Below are positions 1 through 8,150 of a DNA stretch of 64,000 nucleotides, in pieces. Position numbers and translations under genes: made by a program. Where the stretch lies: positions 1,964,940-2,028,939 of the forward strand of contig CAWKHA010000004.1 in assembly GCA_963849365.1 (NCBI GenBank), written 5' to 3'. This DNA is from CAVQCJ01 sp963849365 (lineage in GTDB: Bacteria > Actinomycetota > Actinomycetes > Prado026). Position 1 is the stretch's first letter. Every line of letters begins with the position of its first letter. Below the pieces are notes generated by a model. That model did no database searches. It was not told the DNA's origin and saw nothing but the letters and a program-made list of their open reading frames with translations.

Positions 1-1622
1 AAGGCGTCGGCGCCGTCGACGAGTCAGCGATCACCGGTGAGTCCGCGCCGGTGATACGGGAGGCTGGAGGCGACCGGTCAGCCGCCACCGGCGGCACGAT
101 GCTGCTTTCCGACCAGCTGACCATCGAGGTGACGCAGGAACCCGGACAGTCGTTCCTGGACCGAATGATCGCTTTGGTCGAGGGCGCAGAGCGCCGCAAG
201 ACTCCGAACGAGATAGCCCTCAACATCCTCCTGGCCGGGCTGACAATCACCTTCCTCGCGGCGGTGGTTACCCTGCGCCCGTACGGGATCTACGCGAACA
301 CCCCGATCTCGCAGACAGTCCTGATCGCGCTGCTCGTGGCCCTCATCCCGACGACGATCGGGGCACTGCTGTCGGCGATCGGCATCGCCGGTATGGACCG
401 GTTGGTGCAGCACAACGTCCTCGCGATGTCTGGCCGGGCGGTTGAAGCCTCCGGGGACGTCGACGTGCTCCTGCTGGACAAGACCGGGACGATTACGCTT
501 GGCAACCGTCAGGCCACCGAGTTCATCCCGGCCCCGGGTGTCGAGGAGCTCGAGCTGGCAGAGGTAGCCCAGCTGGCCTCTCTCGCTGACGAGACGCCCG
601 AGGGGCGATCCATCGTGGTTCTCGCCAAGGAGCGATTTGACTTGCGCGAGCGTCATCTCAGCGAGCACGAGTTCGTGCCGTTCAGCGCGGCGACGCGGAT
701 GAGCGGCGTGAACATGAACGGCGACCAGATCCGAAAAGGTGCAGCTGACGCGATCGCCCATTTCGTCGAGGACCATGGCGGCCAGGTGCCAGCCGAAGTC
801 GCCGCAGCCGTCCGAAGGGTCGCCGAGCAGGGCGGGACGCCGCTCGTCGTAGCCAAGGACAACTGGGCTCTTGGCGTCGTGTACTTGAAGGACGTGGTGA
901 AGGGCGGCATGCGGGAACGGTTCGACGAGCTGCGCCGGATCGGGATCCGCACCGTGATGGTCACGGGAGACAACCGGCTGACAGCGTCCGTCATCGCCGA
1001 TGAAGCCGGGGTCGACGACTTCCTGGCAGAGGCCACGCCCGAAGCGAAGCTCGCCCTCATACGCGCCGAGCAGGCTGAGGGCCGCATGGTCGCTATGACC
1101 GGTGATGGGACCAACGACGCCCCTGCGTTAGCGCAGGCAGACGTGGGGGTCGCCATGAACACCGGCACGACGGCGGCGAAGGAAGCCGGAAACATGGTCG
1201 ACCTGGACTCCAACCCCACAAAACTGATCGAGATCGTCGAGGTCGGCAAACAGCTTCTGATCACGCGGGGTGCGCTGACGACGTTCTCCATAGCCAACGA
1301 CGTGGCCAAGTACTTTGCGATCTTGCCCGCGATGTTCGCGTTCACCTACGCCACTGCTCCTGGGCGACGCGGACCGCTGGACGCGCTCAACGTGATGCGC
1401 CTCGGGACGCCGAATAGCGCGATCATCTCGGCCATCATCTTCAACGCTCTCATCATTCTCGCGTTGGTGCCCCTGGCCCTTCGCGGGGTGAAGTTCCGTG
1501 CCATCGGCGCGACCGCACTGCTGCGACGCAACTTGGTGCTCTACGGGCTGGGCGGGATGATCATGCCTTTCGTGGGGATCAAGCTCATCGACCTGGTGGT
1601 GCACAACGTGTTCGGCGCCTGA
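1..1622 (+). CDS. kdpB: Potassium-transporting P-type ATPase subunit KdpB (5' end outside window)
   Basis: Catalytic subunit of the KdpFABC high-affinity potassium pump. The open frame runs in from the left edge (codons from base 3), so about 540 C-terminal codons are present. Visible motifs are TGES near the start, the phosphorylation motif DKTGTIT (about 474-494), TGDN (about 963-974) and TGDGTNDAPALAQADVGVAMN. A C-terminal membrane block follows, including NDVAKYFAILPAMF, typical of KdpB. It carries several ATA codons and a TTA leucine codon (1128-1130), rare for such a GC-rich host, which hints at acquisition. No kdpC follows: the next gene is on the other strand 54 bp away. Family assignment is secure; whether the pump can be assembled is doubtful. 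Confidence 0.93.
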   Translation, partial: GVGAVDESAITGESAPVIREAGGDRSAATGGTMLLSDQLTIEVTQEPGQSFLDRMIALVEGAERRKTPNEIALNILLAGLTITFLAAVVTLRPYGIYANTPISQTVLIALLVALIPTTIGALLSAIGIAGMDRLVQHNVLAMSGRAVEASGDVDVLLLDKTGTITLGNRQATEFIPAPGVEELELAEVAQLASLADETPEGRSIVVLAKERFDLRERHLSEHEFVPFSAATRMSGVNMNGDQIRKGAADAIAHFVEDHGGQVPAEVAAAVRRVAEQGGTPLVVAKDNWALGVVYLKDVVKGGMRERFDELRRIGIRTVMVTGDNRLTASVIADEAGVDDFLAEATPEAKLALIRAEQAEGRMVAMTGDGTNDAPALAQADVGVAMNTGTTAAKEAGNMVDLDSNPTKLIEIVEVGKQLLITRGALTTFSIANDVAKYFAILPAMFAFTYATAPGRRGPLDALNVMRLGTPNSAIISAIIFNALIILALVPLALRGVKFRAIGATALLRRNLVLYGLGGMIMPFVGIKLIDLVVHNVFGA

Positions 1623-1676
1623 TCCCGCGAAAAGCCACCGGCTGTCCAACCGGATTCTCCAACGTGGACCGCAGGG

Positions 1677-2000
1677 TCACCATCGATCGTAGGGATCGTC
1701 GTCGGCCACGCTTAGCGTCGAGCGGAACCATCCACCCTCGTTCGGGGTGAAGGTGGCGATGTAGATGGCGACCAGGGCGAGCACGAGGGTTGCCCAGGTG
1801 TGCGGGAGTTCGATCAGGGCGACGATGGCCGCGGCTGCCGCGGCGAGCTGTGCTCGGTACGCGGCGCGGTCCCGCATCAGGTCAGCGTGTCGTTCGCGAA
1901 GACCGCGGATCCAGTTGGCCGCCGACTCGACATGGCCTGCGACGGTCTGGGCGGTGGCGTGGATGGCGTGGCTGATGACGCGGGTGATCGGCTTGGTCAT
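1677..2000 (-). CDS. Small membrane protein of an integrative element
   Basis: A 107-residue protein starting MTKPITRVISHAIHATAQTV. It has an amphipathic or charged N-terminal half (RGLRERHADLMRDRAAY), then a hydrophobic stretch of about 30 residues (AAAAAIVALIELPHTW and ATLVLALVAIYIATF) and a short acidic tail. This suggests one or two membrane segments near the C-terminus. I do not recognise a named family. It lies downstream of the DUF932 remnant on the same strand, inside the element next to tRNA-Gly, so it is probably element cargo. The ATG at 1998-2000 was chosen because the protein starts cleanly there; the longer frame upstream is an accident of high GC. Confidence 0.6.
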   Translation of the reverse strand: MTKPITRVISHAIHATAQTVAGHVESAANWIRGLRERHADLMRDRAAYRAQLAAAAAAIVALIELPHTWATLVLALVAIYIATFTPNEGGWFRSTLSVADDDPYDRW

Positions 2001-2038
2001 GGTGTTCTCCGTTCGTGTGGTGGGTGCGTGAGTGGGGT

Positions 2039-2067
2039 GCCCTGCCCGGGCCGATGCCGGGCAGGGC
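2039..2067. terminator. GC-rich hairpin between two element genes
   Basis: An 11-bp perfect stem (arms 2039-2049 and 2057-2067, GCCCTGCCCGG with its complement) around a 7-nt loop. It lies between the end of the DUF932 remnant and the start of the small membrane gene, both on the minus strand. There is no clear T-run, so it may be a weak terminator or an mRNA-stabilising hairpin. Confidence 0.45.
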
Positions 2068-2083
2068 TTGTCCGTGTGCTGGG

Positions 2084-2953
2084 TCAGGTGAGGATCCCGG
2101 CGAGGGTGTCCCAGCTGGCCCGGTCGAGAGCTGCGTAGTCGCCGGTGATGGTGCGGAGCATGTTGCGCTCTGGCCTGCTGGCCCCGCGGACGATGCCTTC
2201 GTGGTGCTCGTAGGTGTTGACCGCTTGCAGCACCCCGTGGGCCGTGCCGGCCCAGGGGGCGACCCGAGGGTCCGAGCGGTACAGCTGGGTGAGGGCGCTG
2301 CGCTTGGTCTGGGCCATGGTCAACGCCCGCCCGGCTAGGGGCTTGCCTTCCGTGTCGGTGCTGGGGGTGGCTAGGTCGACGAACTGCTGCCACTGGTCGT
2401 CGGTCACGGTTGTGGCGCACAACTGGGCGATCTCGGTGGTGAACTCCTCGGCCAGCGTGTGGATGACGGACAGAGCTTCGCGGGCGTCGGTGAGCCGGGC
2501 GATGGAGTGCCGGGAGTGCTTGACCTTGAACGCCTGCCCCGGCTCGGCCAGGGCCAGTTCCCGGGTGTTGTCGCACACCACATCGGTGATCGTCCGCTTG
2601 AAGGTGGTGGCGATCGACCCGTCGAAGCTGGTGGTGGCAAGCAGGTTCGGCCGGAACACCACTCCTTCGGGGGTCGTGATCGAGTCCGAGATCGACACCT
2701 CGACCCAGGCAACCGCTCCGCCCTTGAGCAGCCCGGCGGAGGAGATGACCAGGTCGTCGTCCAGGATGTCCGCGACGGTGGTGAGCAGCCACTGGTCGTA
2801 CTGGTGCCGCACATAGCCCGGCCCGAAGATGCCCATCACCAGGTCGGTGTCCGAGCGGCAGATCGCCTGCCGATCCGGGATCAGCACCCACCGGGCCGGG
2901 TCCCCGTAGCTGGTCAGATGGGTCATCGTCTCGACCGACGCCGGGATCTCCAC
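2084..2953 (-). pseudogene. DUF932 (phage/plasmid-like TIGR03299-type) protein, N-terminally truncated
   Basis: About 290 residues resemble the DUF932 family found on phages, plasmids and integrative elements, whose function is unknown. Visible blocks include WVLIPDRQAICRSDTDLVMG, LLKGGAVAWVEVSI, SDSITTPEGVVFRPNLLATT, FKVKHSRHSIARL and the C-terminal RNMLRTITGDYAALDRASW. Family members have roughly 60-100 residues before the RSDT region; these are absent, and reading upstream leads out of frame into the integrase fragment. The junction is near 2940-2961. The likely history is a deletion that fused the 3' part of this gene to the 5' part of the integrase gene. A GTG at 2953 could in principle allow expression of the remnant, but no good ribosome binding site is seen. 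Confidence 0.7.
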
Positions 2954-2960
2954 CGCCAAG

Positions 2961-3889
2961 GTGGCGCAGGTCGTGGAATCGGACCGCGGGCAGACCGGCC
3001 TCGGCGCGGACGCGGGTCCAGTGGACGGTGAAGTTGCGCCGGACCAGCGGGGCGCCCAGCGGCCCGCAGAACAGCCAGTCGTGCGGGTTCGGACCAACCC
3101 AGCGGTCGAGATGGTCTGCGACTTCCTGGAGCAGGTGCGGCGGGAGGTGGACCGTGCGTCGCCCGGCATCGGTCTTGGGCGGGCCGAGCCGGACCCCGGA
3201 CGCGGTCTCCACGAGCTGGTCCGCGACCGTCACCCGTCCGTGCTCGAGGTCGACACTGCTACGGCGTAGGGCGACGAGCTCGCCCCAGCGCAGCCCGGAC
3301 CAGGTGGCCAGCAGGACGAGCATCCGCCAGCGGGGCTGGATGGCATCCGCCAGGGCGTACGCCTCGAGCAGCGTCGGCGGCACCCGCTCCGGTGTGCGTT
3401 CGCTGCCGGCGCCGCGGAGCATGCATGGATTGCGGGGGAGGACCTCGTCGGCGACGGCGGTGTTGAGGATGGTCTTGAGGAGCCGATAGGACTTGGCGAC
3501 CGTCGACGGGCCGAGCCCGGACTGCAGTCGGCCGGCGTGCCACCTGCGGACCATCGCCGGAGTGAGTCGGGCCAACGGCACAGTGGCCAGGTGTGGGAGG
3601 AGGTGCCGAGTGAGCAGCCCCTGGTACAGCTCGGCGGTCCGCGGCCGGAGATCGGCGCGCTGGGCAAGCCAGGTTGTCGCGTAGTCGCCGAAGGTCTCGG
3701 CTCCGGCGACCGGGTCGACGTAGGTACCGCGGTCCAGATCCGCCTGCACCCCGGCGAGGTAGGACGCCGCCTCTGCCCGCGTCGCGAACGTCCGCTCCGC
3801 CGTGAAGCGGTCGCCGGCGGGCGTGCGGTATCGCGCCCCCACCGCCCGGACGGCAGCCGACGCACCGTGCCGAAATCTCGCCTTGCCAT
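2961..3889 (-). pseudogene. Tyrosine recombinase/integrase, frameshifted and C-terminally deleted
   Basis: This would be the site-specific recombinase of the element inserted at tRNA-Gly. The start is ATG at 3889, with AGGAGG at 3893-3898 just upstream, giving MARRDFGTVRRLPSGRW. The conserved sequence then continues in another frame (ARYRTPAGDRFTAERTF, then the SAM-like core-binding domain and LLATWSGLRWGELVALR with the first catalytic arginine). The switch is at a run of five C (3836-3840) and fits a one-base loss. The frame is cut right after the HDLRH box (2961-2975), so the later His and the nucleophilic Tyr are missing. It is therefore inactive as it stands, even if the frameshift were a sequencing error. 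Confidence 0.85.
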
Positions 3890-3959
3890 GAGTCCTCCTG
3901 GGGGAGGTGTGCATGGAAGGCCCCCAGACCCGGTCCGACCGGGAATTGCGCCGTGCAGA

Positions 3960-3981
3960 GTTGGGGCACGGTTGGGGCACG
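3960..3981. repeat. Tandem 11-bp repeat between integrase and tRNA-Gly
   Basis: Two perfect head-to-tail copies of GTTGGGGCACG (3960-3970, 3971-3981). They lie between the integrase start and the 3' end of tRNA-Gly, where arm-type integrase binding sites of such elements are often found. A similar tandem repeat lies beside the second integrase at 56279-56302. Confidence 0.6.
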
Positions 3982-4043
3982 CGAGGGTTGCTTCGGCACT
4001 GGCGCGTGACGGTCGCAGGACTCTGACCTGCATGTACGGGTGG

Positions 4044-4114
4044 AGCGGGTGACCGGGATCGAACCGGCATGGCCAGCTTGGAAGGCTGGAGCTCTGCCAT
4101 TGAGCTACACCCGC
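4044..4114 (-). tRNA. tRNA-Gly (anticodon TCC)
   Basis: A 71-nt cloverleaf on the minus strand. The acceptor stem is GCGGGTG paired with CACCCGC, the D-arm is AGCTCAATGGCAGAGCT, the anticodon loop carries TCC between CCAGC and GCTGG, and the T-arm is CCGGTTCGATCCCGG. CCA is not encoded. The broken integrase lies beside its 3' end, so it is the probable attachment site of the element to its left. I found no second copy of the tRNA 3' end in the window. Confidence 0.97.
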
Positions 4115-4198
4115 GCGGCCTCGGCAGAAGGCTCCGCCACGGTATCGGACCCCGCCGCGGGCAGCCGTATGCCGTCCGCCCCTCGCCGAGCGCCCGTC

Positions 4199-5125
4199 TC
4201 AGGACGTCGTGACGACGAGCTTGCCCAGCTTGGGCGAGCCGAAGTCGCTGATCGCTGCCGCGGAGTCCGCCAGGTCGTACGTCCGGTGCACGGGGACGGA
4301 CAGCGTCCCTGCGGCGACCGAGTCGAGCAGCTTCCCGAGGGTCTCGGTCGCGGCGGGCATCACCGGCGTCACGGTGATGTCGTCGCGTCCGACCTGTTCC
4401 GCGGTCGCACCGAGGGCAGAGACCAGGCGGCCACCGGGTCGCAGCAGCGCGCCGAGCGCCGTGGGGTCCCCGGCCAGGTGGACGACCGCCGTCACCCCGT
4501 CGGGGGCGGCCGAACGCACGGCGCCGGCCAGGTCGTCGGTGTGGTCCACGACCGTGCCGGCGCCCAGGTCGCGGACGAACGCCGCACCGTCGCCCGGGCG
4601 AGCGGTCGCCAGCACCCGCGCGCCGGAGGCCGCGGCGAGCTGCACGGCGAAGCCGCCGACGCCTCCGGTCGCCCCGCTGACGAGCACGACGTCCTCGACC
4701 CCGAGATCGAGCGCCGCGACGAGGGCCGCAGCCGTCGCGCCGGCCAGCCCCACGGCCGCTGCCTGGGCCGAGGAGACGTCGTCGGGCACCGCGACAACGG
4801 TCTGCGCGTCGACGGTGATCGACTCGGCGATGGCCCCGACCCCCAGCTCCAAGGCCGTCACGACGCCGAGCACGCGGTCGCCGACCGCCCACTCGGCGAC
4901 CCCTTCGCCCACGGCGGCGACGGTCCCGGCGAAGTCTCGGCCGAGGATCACCGGGAACGTGTGCGGCATGGCGTCCCACAAGTAGCCCGCCGCGGCGAAC
5001 GCGTCGATGCCGTTGACGGATGCCGCCTCCACGGCGACCCGGACCTGACCTGAGCCCGGATCCGGAACCGACACTTCCTGCACCGCGGGCGGCGACTGCC
5101 GGTCTGCGATGGCCAGCGCACGCAT
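4199..5125 (-). CDS. NADP-dependent quinone oxidoreductase-like (MDR family) protein
   Basis: A 308-residue medium-chain dehydrogenase/reductase of the zinc-free quinone-oxidoreductase type. The N-terminal GroES-like part contains ASVNGIDAFAAAGY and FPVILGRDFAGTVAAVGEG. The cofactor-binding Rossmann fold has VLVSGATGGVGGFAVQLAAA, the AxxGxxG pattern of NADPH-using members. The zinc-binding cysteines of alcohol dehydrogenases are absent. It would reduce an enone or quinone-like compound with NADPH; the substrate is unknown. ATG at 5125 was preferred over GTG at 5134 because the AGGAG site overlaps the latter. It is divergent from a TetR gene 109 bp away, which probably regulates it through the intervening palindromes. 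Confidence 0.88.
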   Translation of the reverse strand: MRALAIADRQSPPAVQEVSVPDPGSGQVRVAVEAASVNGIDAFAAAGYLWDAMPHTFPVILGRDFAGTVAAVGEGVAEWAVGDRVLGVVTALELGVGAIAESITVDAQTVVAVPDDVSSAQAAAVGLAGATAAALVAALDLGVEDVVLVSGATGGVGGFAVQLAAASGARVLATARPGDGAAFVRDLGAGTVVDHTDDLAGAVRSAAPDGVTAVVHLAGDPTALGALLRPGGRLVSALGATAEQVGRDDITVTPVMPAATETLGKLLDSVAAGTLSVPVHRTYDLADSAAAISDFGSPKLGKLVVTTS

Positions 5126-5150
5126 CCTGATCACTCCTGTCGCGAGGCCG

Positions 5151-5217
5151 AAACGGGGATGGATCCCCGATTACGGGAAGACGGCACGCTAGCACAACCG
5201 TGGAGGAGTCCCCGTTT
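5151..5217. promoter_or_regulatory. Inverted repeats in the oxidoreductase/TetR divergent promoter region
   Basis: CGGGGAT-GG-ATCCCCG (5154-5169) is a near-perfect palindrome. AAACGGGGA (5151-5159) is repeated inverted as TCCCCGTTT (5209-5217). Such symmetric sites between a TetR gene and its divergent neighbour are usual operators. A TACCCT box (5223-5228), 6 nt before the TetR start, is a plausible -10 element. Confidence 0.6.
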
Positions 5218-5234
5218 CCCGCTACCCTGGCCCG

Positions 5235-5915
5235 GTGACCTGCCAACCCGTGCTCCGCGCCGACGCCGTGCGCAACCGTCGGGCGCTGGTGGCAGCGGCC
5301 CGCGAAGTGTTCGGGGAGCGCGGGCTGGATGCACCGCTGGACGAGATCGCCCGCCGCGCGGGCGTCGGCAACGCGACGCTGTACCGCCGGTTCCCGTCGC
5401 GCCACGAGCTCGTCGCCGCCGTGTTCGCCGACACCCTGCGCGACGTCCTGGCGGTGATGCAGCGCTCGCTCGCCGACCCCGATCCCTGGACCGGGTTCTG
5501 CACATACGTGTCCTACGTGTGCGGGCTGCAGGCCACGGACCGCGGGCTGGCCGACCTGCTGACCACCCGACTGCCCGGTGCAGCCGAGCTGGAGGAGCTG
5601 CGGGCGCAGGCGTACCGCGACTTCGTCCTGCTGGTCGCGAAGGCCAAGGAGGTCGGCTCGCTGCGGGCCGACTACGCGCCAGAGGACCTGGTGCTGCTGC
5701 TCATGGCCAACGCGGGGCTCGTCCGCAGGACCGCCGACCTCGCGCCCAGCGCGTCCCGGCGCCTCGTCGGGCTCGCGCTGGACGGCCTGCGCGCGGAGGC
5801 GGCCACTGCGGCAGCTCCCTCGCCCGGCGAGCGTGCGGTGCTGGCGGCGATGACCGCGCTCGGCCACTCGTTCGGCTGCGGTGCCCAGGGGCGACCGGCT
5901 GACGTCGCTCCCTGA
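5235..5915 (+). CDS. TetR/AcrR family transcriptional regulator
   Basis: A 226-residue DNA-binding repressor. The N-terminal helix-turn-helix is ALVAAAREVFGERGLDAPLD, EIARRAGVGNATLYRRFPSR, the classic TetR signature (about residues 16-60). The C-terminal half is a variable ligand-binding all-helical domain. It starts at GTG 5235 with a TACCCT box ending 6 nt upstream and no evident ribosome binding site, so the mRNA is probably leaderless. It very likely controls itself and the divergent oxidoreductase gene. The ligand cannot be predicted. Confidence 0.92.
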   Translation: MTCQPVLRADAVRNRRALVAAAREVFGERGLDAPLDEIARRAGVGNATLYRRFPSRHELVAAVFADTLRDVLAVMQRSLADPDPWTGFCTYVSYVCGLQATDRGLADLLTTRLPGAAELEELRAQAYRDFVLLVAKAKEVGSLRADYAPEDLVLLLMANAGLVRRTADLAPSASRRLVGLALDGLRAEAATAAAPSPGERAVLAAMTALGHSFGCGAQGRPADVAP

Positions 5916-5973
5916 CCGGCTCGCTGCGCGGCGGCGGTCCACTACGCTACGAGGCGTCAGACCGGCGTCACTT

Positions 5974-6046
5974 CGGGGCGTAGCGTAGTGGCCAGCGCGC
6001 CTGCTTTGGGGGCAGGAGATCGGGAGTTCGACTCTCCCCGCCCCGA
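5974..6046 (+). tRNA. tRNA-Pro (anticodon TGG)
   Basis: A 73-nt cloverleaf. The acceptor stem is CGGGGCG paired with CGCCCCG, the anticodon stem is CCTGC/GCAGG with loop TTTGGGG (anticodon TGG), and the T-arm is GGGAGTTCGACTCTCCC. CCA is not encoded. It lies directly upstream of tig, a common actinobacterial arrangement. Confidence 0.97.
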
Positions 6047-6082
6047 CCCGAATCCCCCTTCCCGTCGAGGAGAAGCACGACC

Positions 6083-7366
6083 GTGAAGAGCTCTGTCGAG
6101 ACCCTGAACCCCACGCGGGTCCGGCTCACCGTCGAGGTGCCGTTCGCCGAGCTCAAGCCGAGCCTGGACTCGGCCTACAAGCGGATCGGCTCGCAGATCA
6201 GCATCCCCGGCTTCCGCAAGGGGCGGGTCCCGGCGATGGTCATCGACCAGCGGGTCGGCCGTGGCGTGGTCCTCGAGGAGGCGGTCAACGAGCACCTCCC
6301 GAAGGCGTACAACGCCGCCGTCGACGAGCACCAGGTCAAGCCGCTCGGCCAGCCTGAGCTGGACATCAGCCCGGTCGAGGACGGCGCCGACCTGACCTTC
6401 ACCGCCGAGGTGGACGTCCGTCCCGAGATCGACCTGCCCGACTACACGGGGATCCCGGTGACGGTCGACGACGCCGCGGTGGCCGACGGCGACGTCGACG
6501 AGCAGCTGCACAGCCTGCAGGCACGCTTCGCGTCGTTGTCCCCGGTCGAGCGGGCGACGCAGGACGGCGACTTCGTGACGATCGACCTGGCCGCGGCGGA
6601 CGAGGGCGAGCCGATCGAGGACGCGTCGGCCACCGGCCTGTCGTACGAGGTGGGCAGCGGCCAGTTCCTGGACGGTCTGGACGAGGTCCTCGTCGGGCTC
6701 TCGGCGGGGGAGTCGGCGCAGCTGCGGGCCCCGCTGCGGGCCGGCGAGCACACGGACCACGACGTCGACGTGACCGTGACGGTCCAGGCGGTGCGCGAGC
6801 GCGACCTGCCCGAGCTGGACGACGAGTTCGCCCAGTTGGCCAGCGAGTTCGACACGCTCGAGGAGCTCAAGGCCGACCTGCGCCGGCGGCTCGAGGCGGT
6901 CAAGAAGCTGCAGCAGGGCGTGCAGGCGCGGGACAAGGTGCTGGAGGAGCTGCTCTCCCGGGTCGAGGTGCCGCTGCCGGACAAGCTCGTCGAGGCCCAG
7001 GTCGCCGACCACTTCGACGACGGTCACGGCGACGGCGACCACCGGGCGGAGTTCGAGCAGCAGGCGCGCGAGGCGCTCACCGCCCAGTTCGTCCTGGACG
7101 AGATCGCCACCAAGGAGGAGCTGTCGGTGGGGGAGGGCGAGCTGTCGGAGTACATCGTCCGCAACGCCTCCCGGTACGGCATGACCCCCGACGACTTCGC
7201 GAACCAGATCGTCTCGTCCGGGCAGGTCCCCGCGGTGATCGGCGAGGTCGTGCGGGCCAAGGCCCTGGCCTTCGTGCTGGAGCACGCCGTGGTCACCGAC
7301 GAGTCCGGGGAGCCCGTCGACCTGGAGGCGCTGCGGAACGACCCGGTGCTGTCCCCGAGCGGCTGA
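6083..7366 (+). CDS. tig: Trigger factor (ribosome-associated chaperone and peptidyl-prolyl isomerase)
   Basis: Trigger factor binds the ribosome exit tunnel through protein L23 and shields nascent chains. The 427-residue length is normal. The N-terminal ribosome-binding domain has the signature loop GFRKGRVPAMV (about residues 43-53). The FKBP-type PPIase domain follows (GDFVTIDLAAADEGEPIEDA to GLSAGES, about 160-205), then the helical C-terminal chaperone domain. Start GTG 6083 has GAGGAGAAG upstream. It is followed by clpP1-clpP2-clpX, the widespread folding-and-degradation gene order. A hairpin at 7391-7423 may separate it from clpP1. Confidence 0.98.
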   Translation: MKSSVETLNPTRVRLTVEVPFAELKPSLDSAYKRIGSQISIPGFRKGRVPAMVIDQRVGRGVVLEEAVNEHLPKAYNAAVDEHQVKPLGQPELDISPVEDGADLTFTAEVDVRPEIDLPDYTGIPVTVDDAAVADGDVDEQLHSLQARFASLSPVERATQDGDFVTIDLAAADEGEPIEDASATGLSYEVGSGQFLDGLDEVLVGLSAGESAQLRAPLRAGEHTDHDVDVTVTVQAVRERDLPELDDEFAQLASEFDTLEELKADLRRRLEAVKKLQQGVQARDKVLEELLSRVEVPLPDKLVEAQVADHFDDGHGDGDHRAEFEQQAREALTAQFVLDEIATKEELSVGEGELSEYIVRNASRYGMTPDDFANQIVSSGQVPAVIGEVVRAKALAFVLEHAVVTDESGEPVDLEALRNDPVLSPSG

Positions 7367-7390
7367 GCCACCCGTTACCCCCTCAGCGAA

Positions 7391-7423
7391 CACCCCTCGA
7401 TCACCGGATGGTCGGGGGGTGTC
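7391..7423 (+). terminator. Imperfect hairpin after tig
   Basis: ACACCCC (about 7391) pairs with GGGGTGT (about 7417), with an additional imperfect inner stem around GGAT. It lies between the tig stop and the clpP1 promoter region (TAGGGT at about 7431). There is no T-run. Just before it, AGCGAAC (7385-7391) resembles half of the ClgR recognition site that controls clp genes in Actinobacteria; this is only a half-site match. Confidence 0.4.
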
Positions 7424-7487
7424 GCCGCGTTAGGGTCCGTGCATCTCCTCATCGCATCGCATGAAGCTCCGAGAAGGGTGGACAGTC

Positions 7488-8123
7488 GTGACGCACCTCG
7501 AGACGCCGGGCCTGGCGGTCCCGACCGCCCGTGCACCGCAGGGCACCGGGATGGGTCTGGACGACTCCGTCTACCAGCGGCTGCTGCGCGAGCGGATCAT
7601 CTTCCTCGGTTCGGTGGTCGAGGACACCAACGCCAACGCCATCTGCGCGCAGATGCTGCTGCTGGACGCCGAGGACCCTGGTCGCGACATCTGGCTGTAC
7701 ATCAACTCCCCCGGCGGCTCGGTGTCGGCCGGGCTGGCGATCTACGACACGATGCAGTTCGTCAAGAGCGACGTCGCCACGGTGGCGATGGGCCTGGCCG
7801 CCTCGATGGGGCAGTTCCTGCTGTCGGCCGGCGAGAAGGGCAAACGGTACGCGACGCCGAACGCGCGGATCATGATGCACCAGCCGTCGGGCGGGCTCGG
7901 CGGCACCGCGTCCGACATCAAGATCCAGGCCGAGCAGATGCTGTTCACCAAGAAGCGCCTCGCCGAGCTGATCGCGCAGCACACCGGACAGGACCTGGAG
8001 ACCATCGAGGCCGACTCCGACCGCGACCGGTGGTTCGACGCCGAGGGCGCCAAGGACTACGGATTCGTCGACCATGTCGTCACCAGCGCCCGCGAGGTCG
8101 CCGGCGGCGGCGTCGGCTCCTGA
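7488..8123 (+). CDS. clpP1: ATP-dependent Clp protease proteolytic subunit ClpP1
   Basis: Serine-protease subunit of the ClpXP/ClpCP barrel. The catalytic Ser lies in MGLAASMGQFLLSAG and the catalytic His in MMHQPSGG; the Asp is in the following segment (about residues 150-175). The YINSPGGSVSAG oxyanion strand is intact. GTG 7488 (211 residues) was chosen over ATG 7461 because AGAAGGGTGG lies 6 nt before it. It is 27 bp upstream of clpP2. In Actinobacteria the two paralogues form a mixed ClpP1P2 tetradecamer and are usually both required, so co-transcription is expected. Confidence 0.96.
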   Translation: MTHLETPGLAVPTARAPQGTGMGLDDSVYQRLLRERIIFLGSVVEDTNANAICAQMLLLDAEDPGRDIWLYINSPGGSVSAGLAIYDTMQFVKSDVATVAMGLAASMGQFLLSAGEKGKRYATPNARIMMHQPSGGLGGTASDIKIQAEQMLFTKKRLAELIAQHTGQDLETIEADSDRDRWFDAEGAKDYGFVDHVVTSAREVAGGGVGS

Positions 8124-8150
8124 TACGACCGAGGAAGAAGAGGACCCCCC

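Noticed and set aside
1677..5942. A 1421-codon open frame on the minus strand spanning the element, tRNA-Gly and the oxidoreductase
   Set aside because: It runs through a tRNA and across several genes in wrong frames. Only its integrase part and the 107-codon C-terminal piece are protein-like; it is a GC-composition artefact.
7385..7391. AGCGAAC before clpP1 as a ClgR operator
   Set aside because: Only half of the known motif is present and the partner half does not match, so it is mentioned but not called as a site.
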